Assembly (NCBI GenBank): GCA_020284085.1 | Contig: JACEVL010000021.1 | Span: 803,501-867,500 of the forward strand | Length of the DNA stretch: 64,000 nt | Reading direction: 5' to 3' | DNA from: Aporrectodea caliginosa | Taxonomy: Eukaryota > Annelida > Clitellata > Crassiclitellata > Lumbricidae | In this document: piece after piece, positions 1 through 10,711 of the stretch | Position numbering within the stretch: the first letter of the stretch is position 1 | Layout: each line of letters begins with the position of its first letter | Made by a program: the position numbers and the translations under genes | The notes under the pieces: generated by a model | The model's database searches: none | The model's input: only the letters and a program-made list of their open reading frames with translations | Told to the model about the DNA's origin: nothing

Positions 1-1534
1 TAAAACAGAAATGACAAGCTTTTCGTGATATTTGACATTTAATGTCATTTTTTGGGATGTTCCAAAAATGGAACGTTGGGTCATTCCCACTAGCATTTTT
101 TTTATAATGGCAGTTCAACATGAACATACGATACAATATTGGTTTATGCATAATTGATTGAAAACGAGTTTATTAAAAGGTATGAAAACTTTCAAAGCAG
201 TTCACTTGAAGTATCTTGAGGCACCTGACACATTCTTTGTTAGTGTTTTTCTTCAAAAAATTAAAAAAAACAACGATCCTGACTAATGAGAGGAATGCAT
301 TGCTCGATCCCATCGCAATAAGTCATGGCAACCTTTGACGTGCCTGAGCACTTTTTCACAGGATTTACAGTATTGATACTGCTGGAACATGCTACTACAT
401 TGTTATCTGACTACCTAACAACAACAATTTTGGCATGACATGTGTATTCAAATGTACCTCTTTCTTGTTTCGCAAACATTTTCTTGTCATTCAGAGGTGC
501 TGTTCCGGTTCTACCATCACGGACGTCATGTCCGTGATGGTCGAACTGGAATAGCACCTCTGAATGACTGCTGCCCCACACCTCAGCTTAGACAGAAGAC
601 TGTAACTAGTAAAAAGATTGGCAAATAATAGCATGTGATATGGTTTCCTGTGATGAGTTAGGCAAAATTCATGGCAACGCGCTCACCAAAAGTGGTTTAT
701 GTGGGTCGCCTACTCCTGCCACAATAAATTGTTGCTTGATATGGATGAAAATCCTATTCATGAATAAGACATCCAGATCTTATAACTAAATCTGATTGGC
801 TTTCCAAATTGCAAAGATTTGTGTTACTGATCAATGTGATCATATAGTGCACACTCTGCCATTATGGAGAGATCTCTCTTGTCAGCTGCATGCATGACAG
901 TACATCCTGCTATCATGGATTTAGACATTGCAGTTGCTATTAAGAGTGCATCAGGTAGCCTACTCAACTGTGTTGCAGTTATTGCGTTATTTTCTTAAAC
1001 TCCAATTTAAAATAAGTACTAATTATTACAAAATCAGTGTTAAAACATGGGCATATATAAGGGGTTTTACGGGGTTGGGTCACCCTAAATAAATTGCCGA
1101 CATTTTTTCTATGCAATTATATGCGAAATACAAATTACTAATGAGAGTGCACCAACGTTCCAAAAATGGAACATGCTTCAAAACTGGGTTTTTTTCTTCT
1201 AGAGTTTTGCTTCTTTTTCAGTAATTTTGATTTTTATCACTGACTTTAGATATCAATCAACAAAATACAACGTGTCTCACCTGTAAAAATTATGACACAA
1301 ATATTTATTTCAACTTCCTAACAAGATTTTTCAAAAATCACAAAATTCGTCAAAATTACGCATCTGTAGCACAAAAATAAATAAAGTCAATCAGAAAATT
1401 ACCACTGTTTTACATTCTCCATTCTTAGACCTTTCATTTGATGTGCAAATATAATAAATTTACCAAGGCAGAATTATTTTTTTAACATTACAAATTATGT
1501 TCCAAAAATGGAACGTTGGTTAAATAAAGGTCCT
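1..1534 (-). mobile_element. TTAA element family A, copy 1 (cut by window edge)
   Basis: This stretch is the reverse complement of 56063-57852, matching in order over its whole length with scattered substitutions and indels. The intact copy at the right of the window shows TTAA ends, so about 79 bp of this copy should lie left of base 1. The 16-bp palindrome GTTCCAAAAATGGAAC occurs at 59-74, 1157-1172 and 1499-1514. No transposase is encoded; the short ORFs inside are not conserved in the other copy, so it is a non-autonomous element. Its inner end (about 1521-1531) runs straight into family G with part of the expected TTAA missing. Confidence 0.8.
486..568. repeat. 83-bp near-perfect palindrome inside family A
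   Basis: The two arms start GTCATTCAGAGGTGCT and meet at CGGACGTCATGTCCG; about three mismatches separate arms of roughly 37-40 bases. The sequence can form a cruciform in DNA or a long hairpin in RNA. The other copy of the element keeps a shorter version at 57297-57370, so the structure belongs to the element. Confidence 0.85.
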
Positions 1535-2346
1535 TCGCAGGACGGAGAGGGGTAAATAAATACCCCAGGGGTGTTTGGATGCTGATAGCAGAGCAACTGT
1601 AGGCAGCTATAATTTGACGTGACATGTGTTTACAAGTTAATACCCCTGATATATTCTGACACCAAAGCCAGAGGTTAATACCCCTGATATATTCTGACAC
1701 CAAAGCCAGGACAACGTCATGTTGTGGGAAGAAGATTTTTGAGTCCAAAGTGTCCTGGGGTAAAAAATTTACCCCTCTTCGTTCTCGACGTCGTTATTTA
1801 TTCGTTCATGGTGAATATGCATTATTCAAAGATATTTTTCATAAGTAACCTGTAATCAGAAATAAAGTACTGAATCTACCGTGCAATTCAATTTCAATAG
1901 TTGCAATAATTTTGGGAGTGCACTTTCCAAGATGGCGGCCAAGATGGCCGCCAAAACACAGAAATACATGTATGCATATTTCCAGCTCATAGTTAGGCTA
2001 CAATGACACATGAACTCTCCAATTTCATAGTTCCGAGGTCAGAGAATCGATTTATCGTAGTGAGAATAGTCTGTCAATACTACTTTCTAAGATGGCGGCC
2101 AAGATGGCCGCCAAACACAGAAATTTGCTTATTTCTGTGTTTTTGCGGCCATCTTGGAAAGTGGTATTGACAGACTATTCTCACTACGATAGATCGATTC
2201 CTTGACCTTGGAACTGTTAGAATTGATACTTCATTTTTTATTGTACCTTACCTATGAGCTGAGATATTAAAAAATGCTTTGGGGTAAATAATTACCCCTC
2301 TTCGTCCTCCGTCTATCGTAAAATGTCTTCGTCCTGCGAAGGTTAA
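1532..2346 (+). mobile_element. TTAA foldback-like element family G, copy 1
   Basis: The left end reads CCTTCGCAGGAC and the right end GTCCTGCGAAGG followed by TTAA at 2343-2346. Palindromes of the type GGGGTAAATAATTACCCC lie near both ends (1549-1567, 1757-1774, 2281-2298). A 36-bp segment is directly duplicated at 1637-1709. The centre holds AAGATGGCGGCCAAGATGG units that change orientation near 2130. No coding capacity is visible. The left TTAA is lost where the element abuts family A. Confidence 0.75.
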
Positions 2347-2522
2347 ACAATCCTGTTAACAAACCGCAACGGGATACAGTGCTATTCGAGGACTGTGATT
2401 AGGCCTATTAGAATAGCTGAAAGTAGGTTATATTGCGAGCACTAGGCCTATCATCGAAAATGTGACCGATGAAAGTGGTAGTTACAACATGATTTGGATG
2501 ACAACTAGAACACTTCTTCTTC

Positions 2523-2665
2523 GGCAATGAATACGACGATTATGATGATTATTACTTTCATGATGGCGATAACAGTTACTGTGATGATAATATGATTATG
2601 ACGATATTGGCGATGATGAAGATTATAGTAATGATGACGATGATTGTGATTTTCCGGCGGGAGAT
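2523..2665. repeat. degenerate GAT/ATG-rich low-complexity tract
   Basis: Imperfect GAT, GATGAT and TATGAT runs fill the space just upstream of the Mab-21 gene. The open frames on both strands here are by-products of the simple sequence. Confidence 0.6.
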
Positions 2666-2696
2666 ACATGTATATATTATGTCTTTTCAAATTTAG

Positions 2697-5594
2697 ATGA
2701 CGGACCATGTGGTTAAATCGATTGAAGAAAAGGCGTCTGTGTTCATTGTTAGCACATGTCAATTACTTCCAAAATCGTTCTCTACTGTTTCTGATTGCAT
2801 GCATGACTTAGTCTTGTCGCAGTTTTCTGAACCAAAACAATATACGATTTTGTGTGGCAGCACTAAGGAGTTCTTTATTCTGCCACTGAATACATGCGTC
2901 GGCGACATTGATGAGTTAGTATGCAGCACTGACCTGTTGGCCTGCACTGGCGACTTTCCAGTGTTGCCAAGTGATATGAGTGGTCTATCCGATAGGATTA
3001 TGTTCTCCAAGATTGAAGCGCACCACAAGTACCCAGCTTTTGTTCTATTACGAAATTTGGGTGAAATGAACTTTAACTGGAAATACAAAAATTACGAATT
3101 TAACTATACAGCTCATCAAGGTGAATATTTGGAGCTAGATTTGGGTTCTGATTTAACAAAGTACTTAATAACTTTCAATCATCTATCGAATGACGTCGTG
3201 CTGCCAAGCATTGTTTGTGGTCCAGCAATTAAATCTCAAATAGATTCAAACCTGATTTTGGGAATTGATGCAGTCCAAGCTATATTTTGCCCTCAGTGGC
3301 CTACAGAAGCGAAAAATTGGCCTACTCGACTAAGAAAATACGGATGGCCGACAATGGATACAATTTCCGAAGTTGTACAAAATGGTTGTCATGTGGTTTA
3401 TTCTCAACATCGTTCTTGCAGAAACGATAACCTACAGTGGAGATTGTCATTTTCAGTTGCGGAAGTAATTTTACTTCAGAGTTGGACTCAAATCCAACAG
3501 ATTGTCTATCATTTGCTCAGATTCTTTGCAAAGAAAGAATTGATACAAAAGGATTGTCCAAAGGAGGATGAGGTTCTTTGTCCGTATCACTTAAAGACGT
3601 TGATGTTATGGACTTGTGAAAAGATGCCACCGGAATGGTGGAATTCCTTTTCTGTAATTGCAATTTGCTGTGAGTTGCTAAAAAATCTGTCAGAATGGCT
3701 AAAGAGAAGATACTGTCCGAACTATTTTATTCCTGAAGCAAATCTATTTCATGAGCCAATGAGCTCCGCAGTTCTTCACCAGACCAAAAGACGACTAAAT
3801 GAATTCCTAAACTCTGGCAATCTTTCTCTTTGGTTCGTGGAAAATTACATACTGCCAATCACTCGGACAAAATTTAAAGATCGAAAAACAAGAAAACCAA
3901 TAACAGACTTCATGGATTGTTTGCTGCCTCTCCTTGAATATCGGAAAGAGTTTGAGATAAAAACTTTGGATTTAGTGCTTTCTTCCAGTATCTCAAATTC
4001 TAATAACATAGGTCGTAGAACAATTAAAGACGGATATTATTCAGGATTGCGCCAGTGTTTAAAAAGAGAACAAGAAGCAATATGTAATCCAAAACATTCC
4101 AGTATAAGTTCATATCTTCCAGCAATCGAAAATATCTTGTGTCTTAGGTACTATGTCAATATACTGTATAGTTTGCATGCTGCACATGGTTTATGTTACG
4201 GAGAGATATCTTGGGACAGAAGTCTCTTTGTTGAACTTGTCGAAGCTATGTTGATACCCCCTAAAATAAAGTCTCAGTTTCATAACTTTCCGAAAACGTA
4301 CACAGAACAAAGTAGTCGATATCAATACCTGCGTGCTCATGGTCTTATGGAACATTTAACTGGATCAAATAGCCCTTCAGAATTTCAATTAGTGTCTCTC
4401 ATGTCAAAACAGTTTCTCATTAAAGCTTTGGAATATGATGATTCTAGGTCAAATGGCATTGCTCCTGCAGCTTTGTCCTATCTCGCTGCACTCCATTTTG
4501 CCGCATCAGAATACGAAACAGCAATACGCTTCTGTTCGGCAGTTCTCGTAGATCAGACTCCTCAAAATGACAAGGAAACTCTTGATGCAGGTTGTTTGTT
4601 GTTTATTGACGATGTCGCAAGAATCGTTGGATTGTATGTGCTTCACAAGAAGATCAATGACAGTGATTTTCATTACATTGGCAGGCGGATTTATCTTGAT
4701 CTGCGTCTTTCACCAGAGGTTTTCGTTCATTATTTAAGTGTACTATCAGCGGAGAGAAAAGTCAAGCGTTTAGATTTTTTTCATGATTTACCAGATTCAG
4801 AATTTCTTATGGACGATTATCTGAAGGCTTTAAGAAAGAAGAAATCTGTTGTTTCGATGAAGTCATGTACTCATTTCAATGCTACCAGACGGATCGTTTA
4901 TCGCAGAACAGATATTTTGACAGAAACCGAGACTTCAAGTGTGAATCCCATAATAATCAAAGAAACAGTAATTAATTCATTGTTGGAATATGTTTTAGAA
5001 AATATGAAATCATTCTACAGTGTGATTCGTAAAGACTTTGGCATCCAGTGCAACACAGTAGATTGCTATCGTGCTTTGTACCTTTACAAATGTCACCAAT
5101 ACGATGAAGTTTTGCGCTTATGTGAACGAATTCTTCGTGAGCCTCAAAAAAAGAACGATTTTAAGGTGTCTGCATATACGAAAGTTTTGTTGTTGCCACC
5201 TTTTTTCTCTTTTTTCGATAGAGACATACAGTCGTTGCTTGGATTTCACACACTCTGTTTTTATTTATCACCGCTGAATGATGACATTCGGAAATATGGG
5301 AAAACTGTCAATCCAGATTTTGAAAATGTGTTTTTCAACAATATGTACTTTAACTGGAATGATGAATTAGCAGAATCTTTTATGAACCGTCACAACATTA
5401 GATGCCACTATATTCTTGGAAGACATTTTCTTGCAAAATATTTAAAAGTCAGATGTTGTATCGACTTCAATCTTCCGTATTCAGAAGCAATGACTGAATT
5501 TGCTGCTCAGAAAACAACTAATCGTCCATTTGAAGACATCATTCGCAGATTTCTTCTGCGAAAGCTTCATATTACTAAAAAGTACGGTAATTAA
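2697..5594 (+). CDS. Mab-21 / cGAS-like nucleotidyltransferase with C-terminal TPR-like region
   Basis: A single 965-codon open frame with no intron. Residues 50-200 look like the nucleotidyltransferase core of Mab-21/cGAS-like proteins: CGSTKEFF (Gly54-Ser55), then GDIDELV (Asp70 and Asp72), and GIDAVQAIFCPQWP around Asp191 as the third acidic position. Residues 198-400 match the Mab-21 helical domain, with CPQWPTEAKNW, NGCHVVYSQHRSC, WRLSFSVAEV and a long YHLLRFFAKKEL segment. The C-terminal half is helical, with TPR-like hairpins near residues 595-617 and 791-813. Members with all three acids may be cGAS-like receptors that make a cyclic dinucleotide on sensing nucleic acid; ligand and product cannot be predicted here. 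The ATG directly follows TTTCAAATTTAG, which resembles a 3' splice site, so a 5' untranslated exon is possible. No clear polyA signal was seen downstream. No signal peptide or membrane segment was seen. Confidence 0.85.
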   Translation: MTDHVVKSIEEKASVFIVSTCQLLPKSFSTVSDCMHDLVLSQFSEPKQYTILCGSTKEFFILPLNTCVGDIDELVCSTDLLACTGDFPVLPSDMSGLSDRIMFSKIEAHHKYPAFVLLRNLGEMNFNWKYKNYEFNYTAHQGEYLELDLGSDLTKYLITFNHLSNDVVLPSIVCGPAIKSQIDSNLILGIDAVQAIFCPQWPTEAKNWPTRLRKYGWPTMDTISEVVQNGCHVVYSQHRSCRNDNLQWRLSFSVAEVILLQSWTQIQQIVYHLLRFFAKKELIQKDCPKEDEVLCPYHLKTLMLWTCEKMPPEWWNSFSVIAICCELLKNLSEWLKRRYCPNYFIPEANLFHEPMSSAVLHQTKRRLNEFLNSGNLSLWFVENYILPITRTKFKDRKTRKPITDFMDCLLPLLEYRKEFEIKTLDLVLSSSISNSNNIGRRTIKDGYYSGLRQCLKREQEAICNPKHSSISSYLPAIENILCLRYYVNILYSLHAAHGLCYGEISWDRSLFVELVEAMLIPPKIKSQFHNFPKTYTEQSSRYQYLRAHGLMEHLTGSNSPSEFQLVSLMSKQFLIKALEYDDSRSNGIAPAALSYLAALHFAASEYETAIRFCSAVLVDQTPQNDKETLDAGCLLFIDDVARIVGLYVLHKKINDSDFHYIGRRIYLDLRLSPEVFVHYLSVLSAERKVKRLDFFHDLPDSEFLMDDYLKALRKKKSVVSMKSCTHFNATRRIVYRRTDILTETETSSVNPIIIKETVINSLLEYVLENMKSFYSVIRKDFGIQCNTVDCYRALYLYKCHQYDEVLRLCERILREPQKKNDFKVSAYTKVLLLPPFFSFFDRDIQSLLGFHTLCFYLSPLNDDIRKYGKTVNPDFENVFFNNMYFNWNDELAESFMNRHNIRCHYILGRHFLAKYLKVRCCIDFNLPYSEAMTEFAAQKTTNRPFEDIIRRFLLRKLHITKKYGN

Positions 5595-5745
5595 AGAGTT
5601 TATTGACATCAATGACCAATTTATGTTTTCGTGTGAAATGTGTGTTTCGTGATATGTGAAGCTAAATACTTCAACGGTATTGTAACGTGACGAGGCTTGA
5701 ACTATCACCGTCAGAATTCAGTGTGGAAAAGCAAAATCTTACTTG

Positions 5746-6004
5746 TCACTGCGGGATAGGAGAATCATCTGGTAGGATCTTAAACTTTTTTCCATAAGCC
5801 AGTTTCATTATGGTGAACCGGAGACCGTTCCTGCGGTCTTGCACTACCACACAAAAGAAGAAGGCATTTGAAAGAGGACTCAGAGTTACAGCGTCATCGG
5901 CTCTTTCAGCTGGGTTCGACACGTTACAATAACTTCTCCAACTATTAATCTTCACTTGCATGAGAATGAACTGTTTTACTACTTCAATGTGTTCTTCGAA
6001 GTCG
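5746..6004 (-). CDS. possible exon of unknown function
   Basis: An open frame of about 86 codons on the minus strand, beginning after ATATACAG (acceptor-like, exon start near 6004) and ending at a TGA at the low-coordinate side. The translated segment is non-repetitive and mixes strand-like and charged stretches, for example SNAFFFCVVVQDRRNGLRF and KLAYGKKFKILPDD. I do not recognise the family. A donor-like AAGTAAGA lies just past the stop, so this is either a last exon or a decayed internal exon. It sits between the Mab-21 gene and the fragment of its paralogue. Confidence 0.25.
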
Positions 6005-6054
6005 CTGTATATTCTTTAAATTGCATTACGCTATAACACGTTACAATAACGAGC

Positions 6055-6316
6055 ATTAACGCTGGACTTCATTTGCCACATCAGAATACGAAACAGCAAT
6101 GCGCTTCTGTTCGGCAGTTCCTGTAGATCAGACTCCTCAAAATGAAAAGGAAACACTGAATGCAGGATGTGTTTTGGCTATAATTGACGACATAGCAAGA
6201 ATCGTTGGATTGCGTATGCTTCACAAGAAGATCACTGACAGAAATCCTCGTTATATTGGCAGGCTGCATTATCTTGATCTGCGTCTTTCATCGGAGGTAT
6301 TATTAAAAAAGTAATT
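6055..6316 (+). pseudogene. fragment of a second Mab-21/TPR gene
   Basis: The translation RFCSAVPVDQTPQNEKETL and the following 50 residues match residues 612-680 of the protein encoded at 2697-5594, in the same orientation, at roughly three quarters identity. Nothing of the nucleotidyltransferase domain is nearby. The fragment ends in a short novel tail (LLKK then stop). It is the remnant of a tandem paralogue or a partial duplication, followed directly by LINE sequence. Confidence 0.75.
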
Positions 6317-6324
6317 AAAGAGTT

Positions 6325-7255
6325 TAAGATTGTGTGAGAGATTAAATCATTACATAAATAAGATGCATGTATTATATCCCCTTCAGCATGGTTTCCGCTG
6401 ATTATGTCTCTAATTAACATGCAAGACCTTATTTCTCAAGCATTAGACACTAATAAATATTCAATTGGTATATTCCTTGATCTAGCAAAAGCATTCGACA
6501 CGGTGGACCATAAAATTCTACTCGATAAACTTGAAATTACGGGATTAGGGGAATACCTCATTTATGGTTTAAAAGCTATTTGGAGCATAGGTATCAACTG
6601 GTGCTATGTAATGGAACCATATCTTCTAGAAAACCTATAAAAATTGGTATCCCGCAAGGTTTAAACCTCGGTCCGCTACTGTTTTTATTGTATATTAATG
6701 ATCTTCCCAATGCTTCTGCTGTGCTTAAACTTATTTTGTTTGCTGATGATACGAATGCTTTCTGTTCACATGATTCTTTACCCAGACTCATTGAAACAAT
6801 TAATACTGAATTAAATCTTCTAGCTGAGTGGCTTAGGACCAATCGCCTGTCACTCAATATAAAAAATCATGCTTTATAATATTCCATTCTACGAAGAAAC
6901 GAATCCTGGATCTCCAGACAAATTTGTCAATTGATGGAATTGCCCTGTCCCAAACCCGATCCACTAAATTTCTTGGAGTATGTATTGACGAATGTCTGAC
7001 TTGGACTGAACATATTAATATTATTGCTGGCAAAATTTCCAGAAACCTTGGTATACTAGCAAGAATATCTGACCTTATCCCAGTTCATATTCGTAGGCAT
7101 GTATATTATACACTAATCAATCCCTATTTTGATTATGGTAATATTGTCTGGGCCTCGAACTATTCTACTAGGTTAAAATGTCTTCTGGTTCTGCAGAAAA
7201 GAGCTATTAGAATTATTGCAAGAGATCCATTTTATGCCCACACGGCATACAGATA
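6325..7255 (+). pseudogene. decayed LINE reverse transcriptase, same family as the 17-20 kb LINE
   Basis: Broken frames preserve RT motifs in order: QHGFR, IGIFLDLAKAFDTVDH, IPQGLNLGPLLFLLYINDL, LFADDTNAF, then STKFLGVCIDECLTW and YFDYGNIVWASNYSTRL. The same motifs occur in the ORF2 at 16933-20243, so this is a 5'-truncated relative. Several frameshifts and stops (near 6405, 6640 and 6880) rule out function. Confidence 0.85.
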
Positions 7256-7410
7256 CCGGGAATATAATAATTTTTTGCTTGTGTCCGCTATTTTTTTGAG
7301 TTGCGCGAAATTTGTTCTTTTTTCACGTCTAGCTAGTGGTTCTGTTCAATTAATTTTTTTCTGTCATAAGGCTCTATATTTCCGAGAAGCAATCCTGTCT
7401 TATTGGAGTA

Positions 7411-7998
7411 CTTATTTGAGTATTTAATAATATTTGTTTATTAATAGTTTGTCTCATTGCATACTGATACCCCAATATGCAAAATTTTAATGTTGCCTTT
7501 TCGCAACTTCGGCGGAATGTGATGTACACGTTGAAAGGTCTAATGGCTGTCATAAGACTTATTTGAGTATTTAATAATATTTGTTTATTAATAGTTTGTC
7601 TCATTGCATACTGATACCCCAATATGCAAAATTTTAATGTTGCCTTTTCGCAACTTCGGCGGAATGTGATATACACGTTGAAAGTTCTAATGGCTGTCAT
7701 AAGACTTATTTGAGTATTTAATAATATTTGTTTATTAATAGTTTGTCTCATTGCATACTGATACCCCAATATGCAAAATTTTAATGTTGCCTTTTCGCAA
7801 CTTCGGCGGAATGTGATATACACGTTGAAAGTTCTAATGGCTGTCATAAGACTTATTTGAGTATTTAATAATATTTGTTTATTAATAGTTTGTCTCATTG
7901 CATACTGATACCCCAATATGCAAAATTTTAATGTTGCCTTTTCGCAACTTCGGCGGAATGTGATATACACGTTGAAAGTTCTAATGGCTGTAATAAAA
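7411..7998 (+). repeat. four tandem copies of a 147-bp unit
   Basis: Units start at 7411, 7558, 7705 and 7852 with an exact 147-bp period and near-identity. Each contains GTTGCCTTTTCGCAAC (7492, 7639, 7786, 7933), a palindrome whose counterpart GTTGCGAAAATGCAAC lies at 9321-9336 on the far side of a piggyBac transposase relic. The array therefore looks like an amplified left end of the family M transposon. Because 147 is divisible by three, a 198-codon antisense frame stays open by chance. Confidence 0.9.
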
Positions 7999-8169
7999 CT
8001 ACCTAATATCTCAGATAAACTTATGTCAGTTTACAATTACGTACAATAATAATATTTCAGGCTAGTGCTTCATAAACGATGGCATACTCAGTGCTGCCAC
8101 TCTTCACTGGGCATGCTTCTGAAAGATGTTTATTGAATTTTTCAAGAGGATGTGGAGAAGTTCTATAGC

Positions 8170-9261
8170 TTGAAGGAGGCCGTCACAATGATATTTGAAG
8201 AAGAAGGTATCACTGATATCGACCGTGTAGTTCTACCCCATACCAAGTTGATGAGGATAGCGATAACGAACACTTGGACGAAAATGAACACACGACTACC
8301 GATGTGAGCAAAAAATCGTTGCTGGGCAGGTGGACGTCAATTACACTGATGTGGCAATTTCAAACCAACAGTCACCACCCATTAAGAACACCTCGCGTGA
8401 AACTAAATCGTCACAGCACCGGGACTAGCAAGGAAGCCCCGAATATCTTCAAAGTCTTCCAAGCAGCACGATACCGAAAGGTCAGACGGACAACTGAAGC
8501 TGAACGAACGCAAGTTCTGCGCCACCGGTACAGTTCGTTAGCCTCGCCTTACCAGCTCCAAACAGTACTGGAAAGCACTAAGTCTCTCGCGAAGAAAGAG
8601 TGCGGGGCACATAACCCGATTTTACAGGGCTCATCAAGTGTTTACAGTCAAGTGGCATGACAATGCTGTTGTGACCCTGGCCAGCAACTTTCAATCACAT
8701 AAACCACTACCCACTGCAAGACGTTACTCGCGCACTGAGAAGAAATTTGCTACGATTCCACAGCCTAATCTTATTTAATCATACAATGCACACGTGGGAG
8801 GGGTTGACCAGCTGGACAACTACGTCGCCAAGCACCGAATTGCAGTGAAAGAAAAGAAACGGTGTTGGTCGTTCCTCATAAACTACATTGACATCACTGT
8901 CTGCAATGCCTGGTCTGTGCATCGAAGAGTGCACGGCAAGGGAGTTGATGAACTTGAAATCCGTCACTGGGTAGTCACCTCGCTGCTTGCAATGAATCCA
9001 TCAGAGCCAAATAATGATTCAGCAGCTACCGAAGATCAAGGCCCAAGGTTTCACCGCCGAATCTTATCTAAGCTGAAATAGCTGTCCGATCCACGCCACT
9101 CCTCTGATGCTGACCACATCATAGCCAGGAACAAGGATGGCCGTCGACTACGATATCGGTACTACACGTGTATCGCATTGAAAGTTGGCATGAAACCAAG
9201 TGACATTGAACTTGACTCAATTTGCAGCAAGCACAAACATTTTTATTTAAATAAGCACTAA
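8170..9261 (+). pseudogene. piggyBac-type transposase relic (family M)
   Basis: The start resembles the acidic N-terminus of piggyBac transposases (MIFEEEGITDID, then after a frameshift DEDSDNEHLDENEH). The central catalytic part is mostly deleted. A clean segment at 8791-9081 carries GGVDQLDNYVAKHRI and WSFLINYIDITVCNAW, the conserved block of the piggyBac DDE domain that contains the last catalytic Asp (in GGVDQLD). The C-terminal cysteine-rich domain is degenerate (RRLRYRYYTC, VGMKPSD). Frameshifts and deletion make it non-functional. It lies between the 147-bp array and the matching palindrome at 9321. Confidence 0.8.
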
Positions 9262-9429
9262 CACAATGGATAAACTAATAGAACATTATTGTAAAAAATA
9301 AATTCATCTTTCCTGCCGAAGTTGCGAAAATGCAACGTCCTATAGCTAGGACACCACTTAAAGTACCAATAAAAATGCACTGTCAGAAGTCTATTGGCAT
9401 CATATTGATGACCTACTATCAGTTATAGC

Positions 9430-10403
9430 TTAACCCTCGGGCTACCAAGCTTTTTTGCGACGTTGACTACCAAGGAGGGGGGGGTGGTAACCACCACCCC
9501 TGGATTTCGGGTTTGGTTTCACATATCATTTCTTGTAATACACCAATGGATTCAGCATTCAATTCTGTACAGAATGGTATATTTAGTTGTACATTATGTG
9601 AATGCACCTCGAAATTACATCATTTTTAACAAGGCACGTATAATTAGCGATATTTTATATTATTGTGTACATTTTGTACTTTTTGGATAAACAAATATAC
9701 GATTATGTGTGTTTTGAAACTGAATTGTGTATCCAAGATACACAAATACATACCTACACATGTTTATATACGTATAAATATGCATGCATACATATATACA
9801 TGTACATGTATGCATGCATACATGTACAATGCTGCATTCAGCCATTTTCACACAGATTACGCGTATTATTTTTTATTTTGATCACTTCCGGTTTTCAAAA
9901 GACAAACATTTAAGTATGCAAATGAAGCCCTACATTCCCTCTAAAGAATGGTATATTTGTTTCTCTTCTGGGAAGAAAACTGAATACGCTACCGACAAAA
10001 ACTAAGGGGGGAGTCCTTCCATTCAACCATTTTTCACGCATATTACGAGTATTATTATTTATTTTGATCACTTCCGGTTTTCGAAAGACAAACATTTAAG
10101 TATGCAAATGAAGCCCTACATTCCCTCTAAAGAATGGTATATTTGTTTCTCTTATAGGAAGAATAGTCAATAAGCTACAGTCGAAAAACTAGGGAGGTGG
10201 TATCCACGACCCCCTGGTGCCTCGGGTTTATCGGGTATAACTTTTGAATGGCGTGGGCTACCACCATGACCTTTACCTCAAAATGTGCGCCAATGAATCT
10301 GCTACAGCTGCCTAAATTGCAAAAATTATATTCCATATGAAAAAATATTTTATGCATAAAAACCTAGGGGGTGGCAACCACCCCTTGGTAGCCCGAGGGT
10401 TAA
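9430..10403 (+). mobile_element. TTAA element family C, copy 1
   Basis: TTAA plus CCCTCGGGCTACCAAG on the left and the exact inverse plus TTAA on the right, a perfect 16-bp terminal inverted repeat. Palindromes of the GGTGGTAACCACC type lie near the ends (9481-9500, 10192-10215, 10367-10384). Inside, a segment of about 185 bp beginning at the TTTTGATCACTTCCGGTTTT region is directly repeated (9840-10020 and 10025-10190). No transposase is present, so it is non-autonomous. Confidence 0.9.
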
Positions 10404-10711
10404 AGCAGTGTTAGTTAACGACGAGTCTAAAGTATTCAGAAAAGCAAAGATATCTGAAATGATGCGATAGTTCCCAACGTCAGAATAAATTTTTCAACAC
10501 TTTTATTACAACCTCCAACTGGCCAAAGCTTAAGGTTTCGTCCGATTGATAATGTCAGAGACTACGATTTCACTTGAAACAACATCGACTGATGTTTTAT
10601 TTCATCATGACAACGCCACTAAAAAAGGTCAGTAGCTTTGATTGAAACAGTGTCATCATACGGACGGGATTAGATAACACTAACAGAAAGAGAAGATTAA
10701 ATGAGAATGGG

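Noticed and set aside
2759..3088. 109-codon ORF antisense to the Mab-21 gene
   Set aside because: Shadow frame of a strongly supported coding region.
7374..7970. 198-codon minus-strand ORF with four repeated blocks
   Set aside because: It is the by-product of a 147-bp tandem repeat whose length is divisible by three; the repeat belongs to a transposon end.
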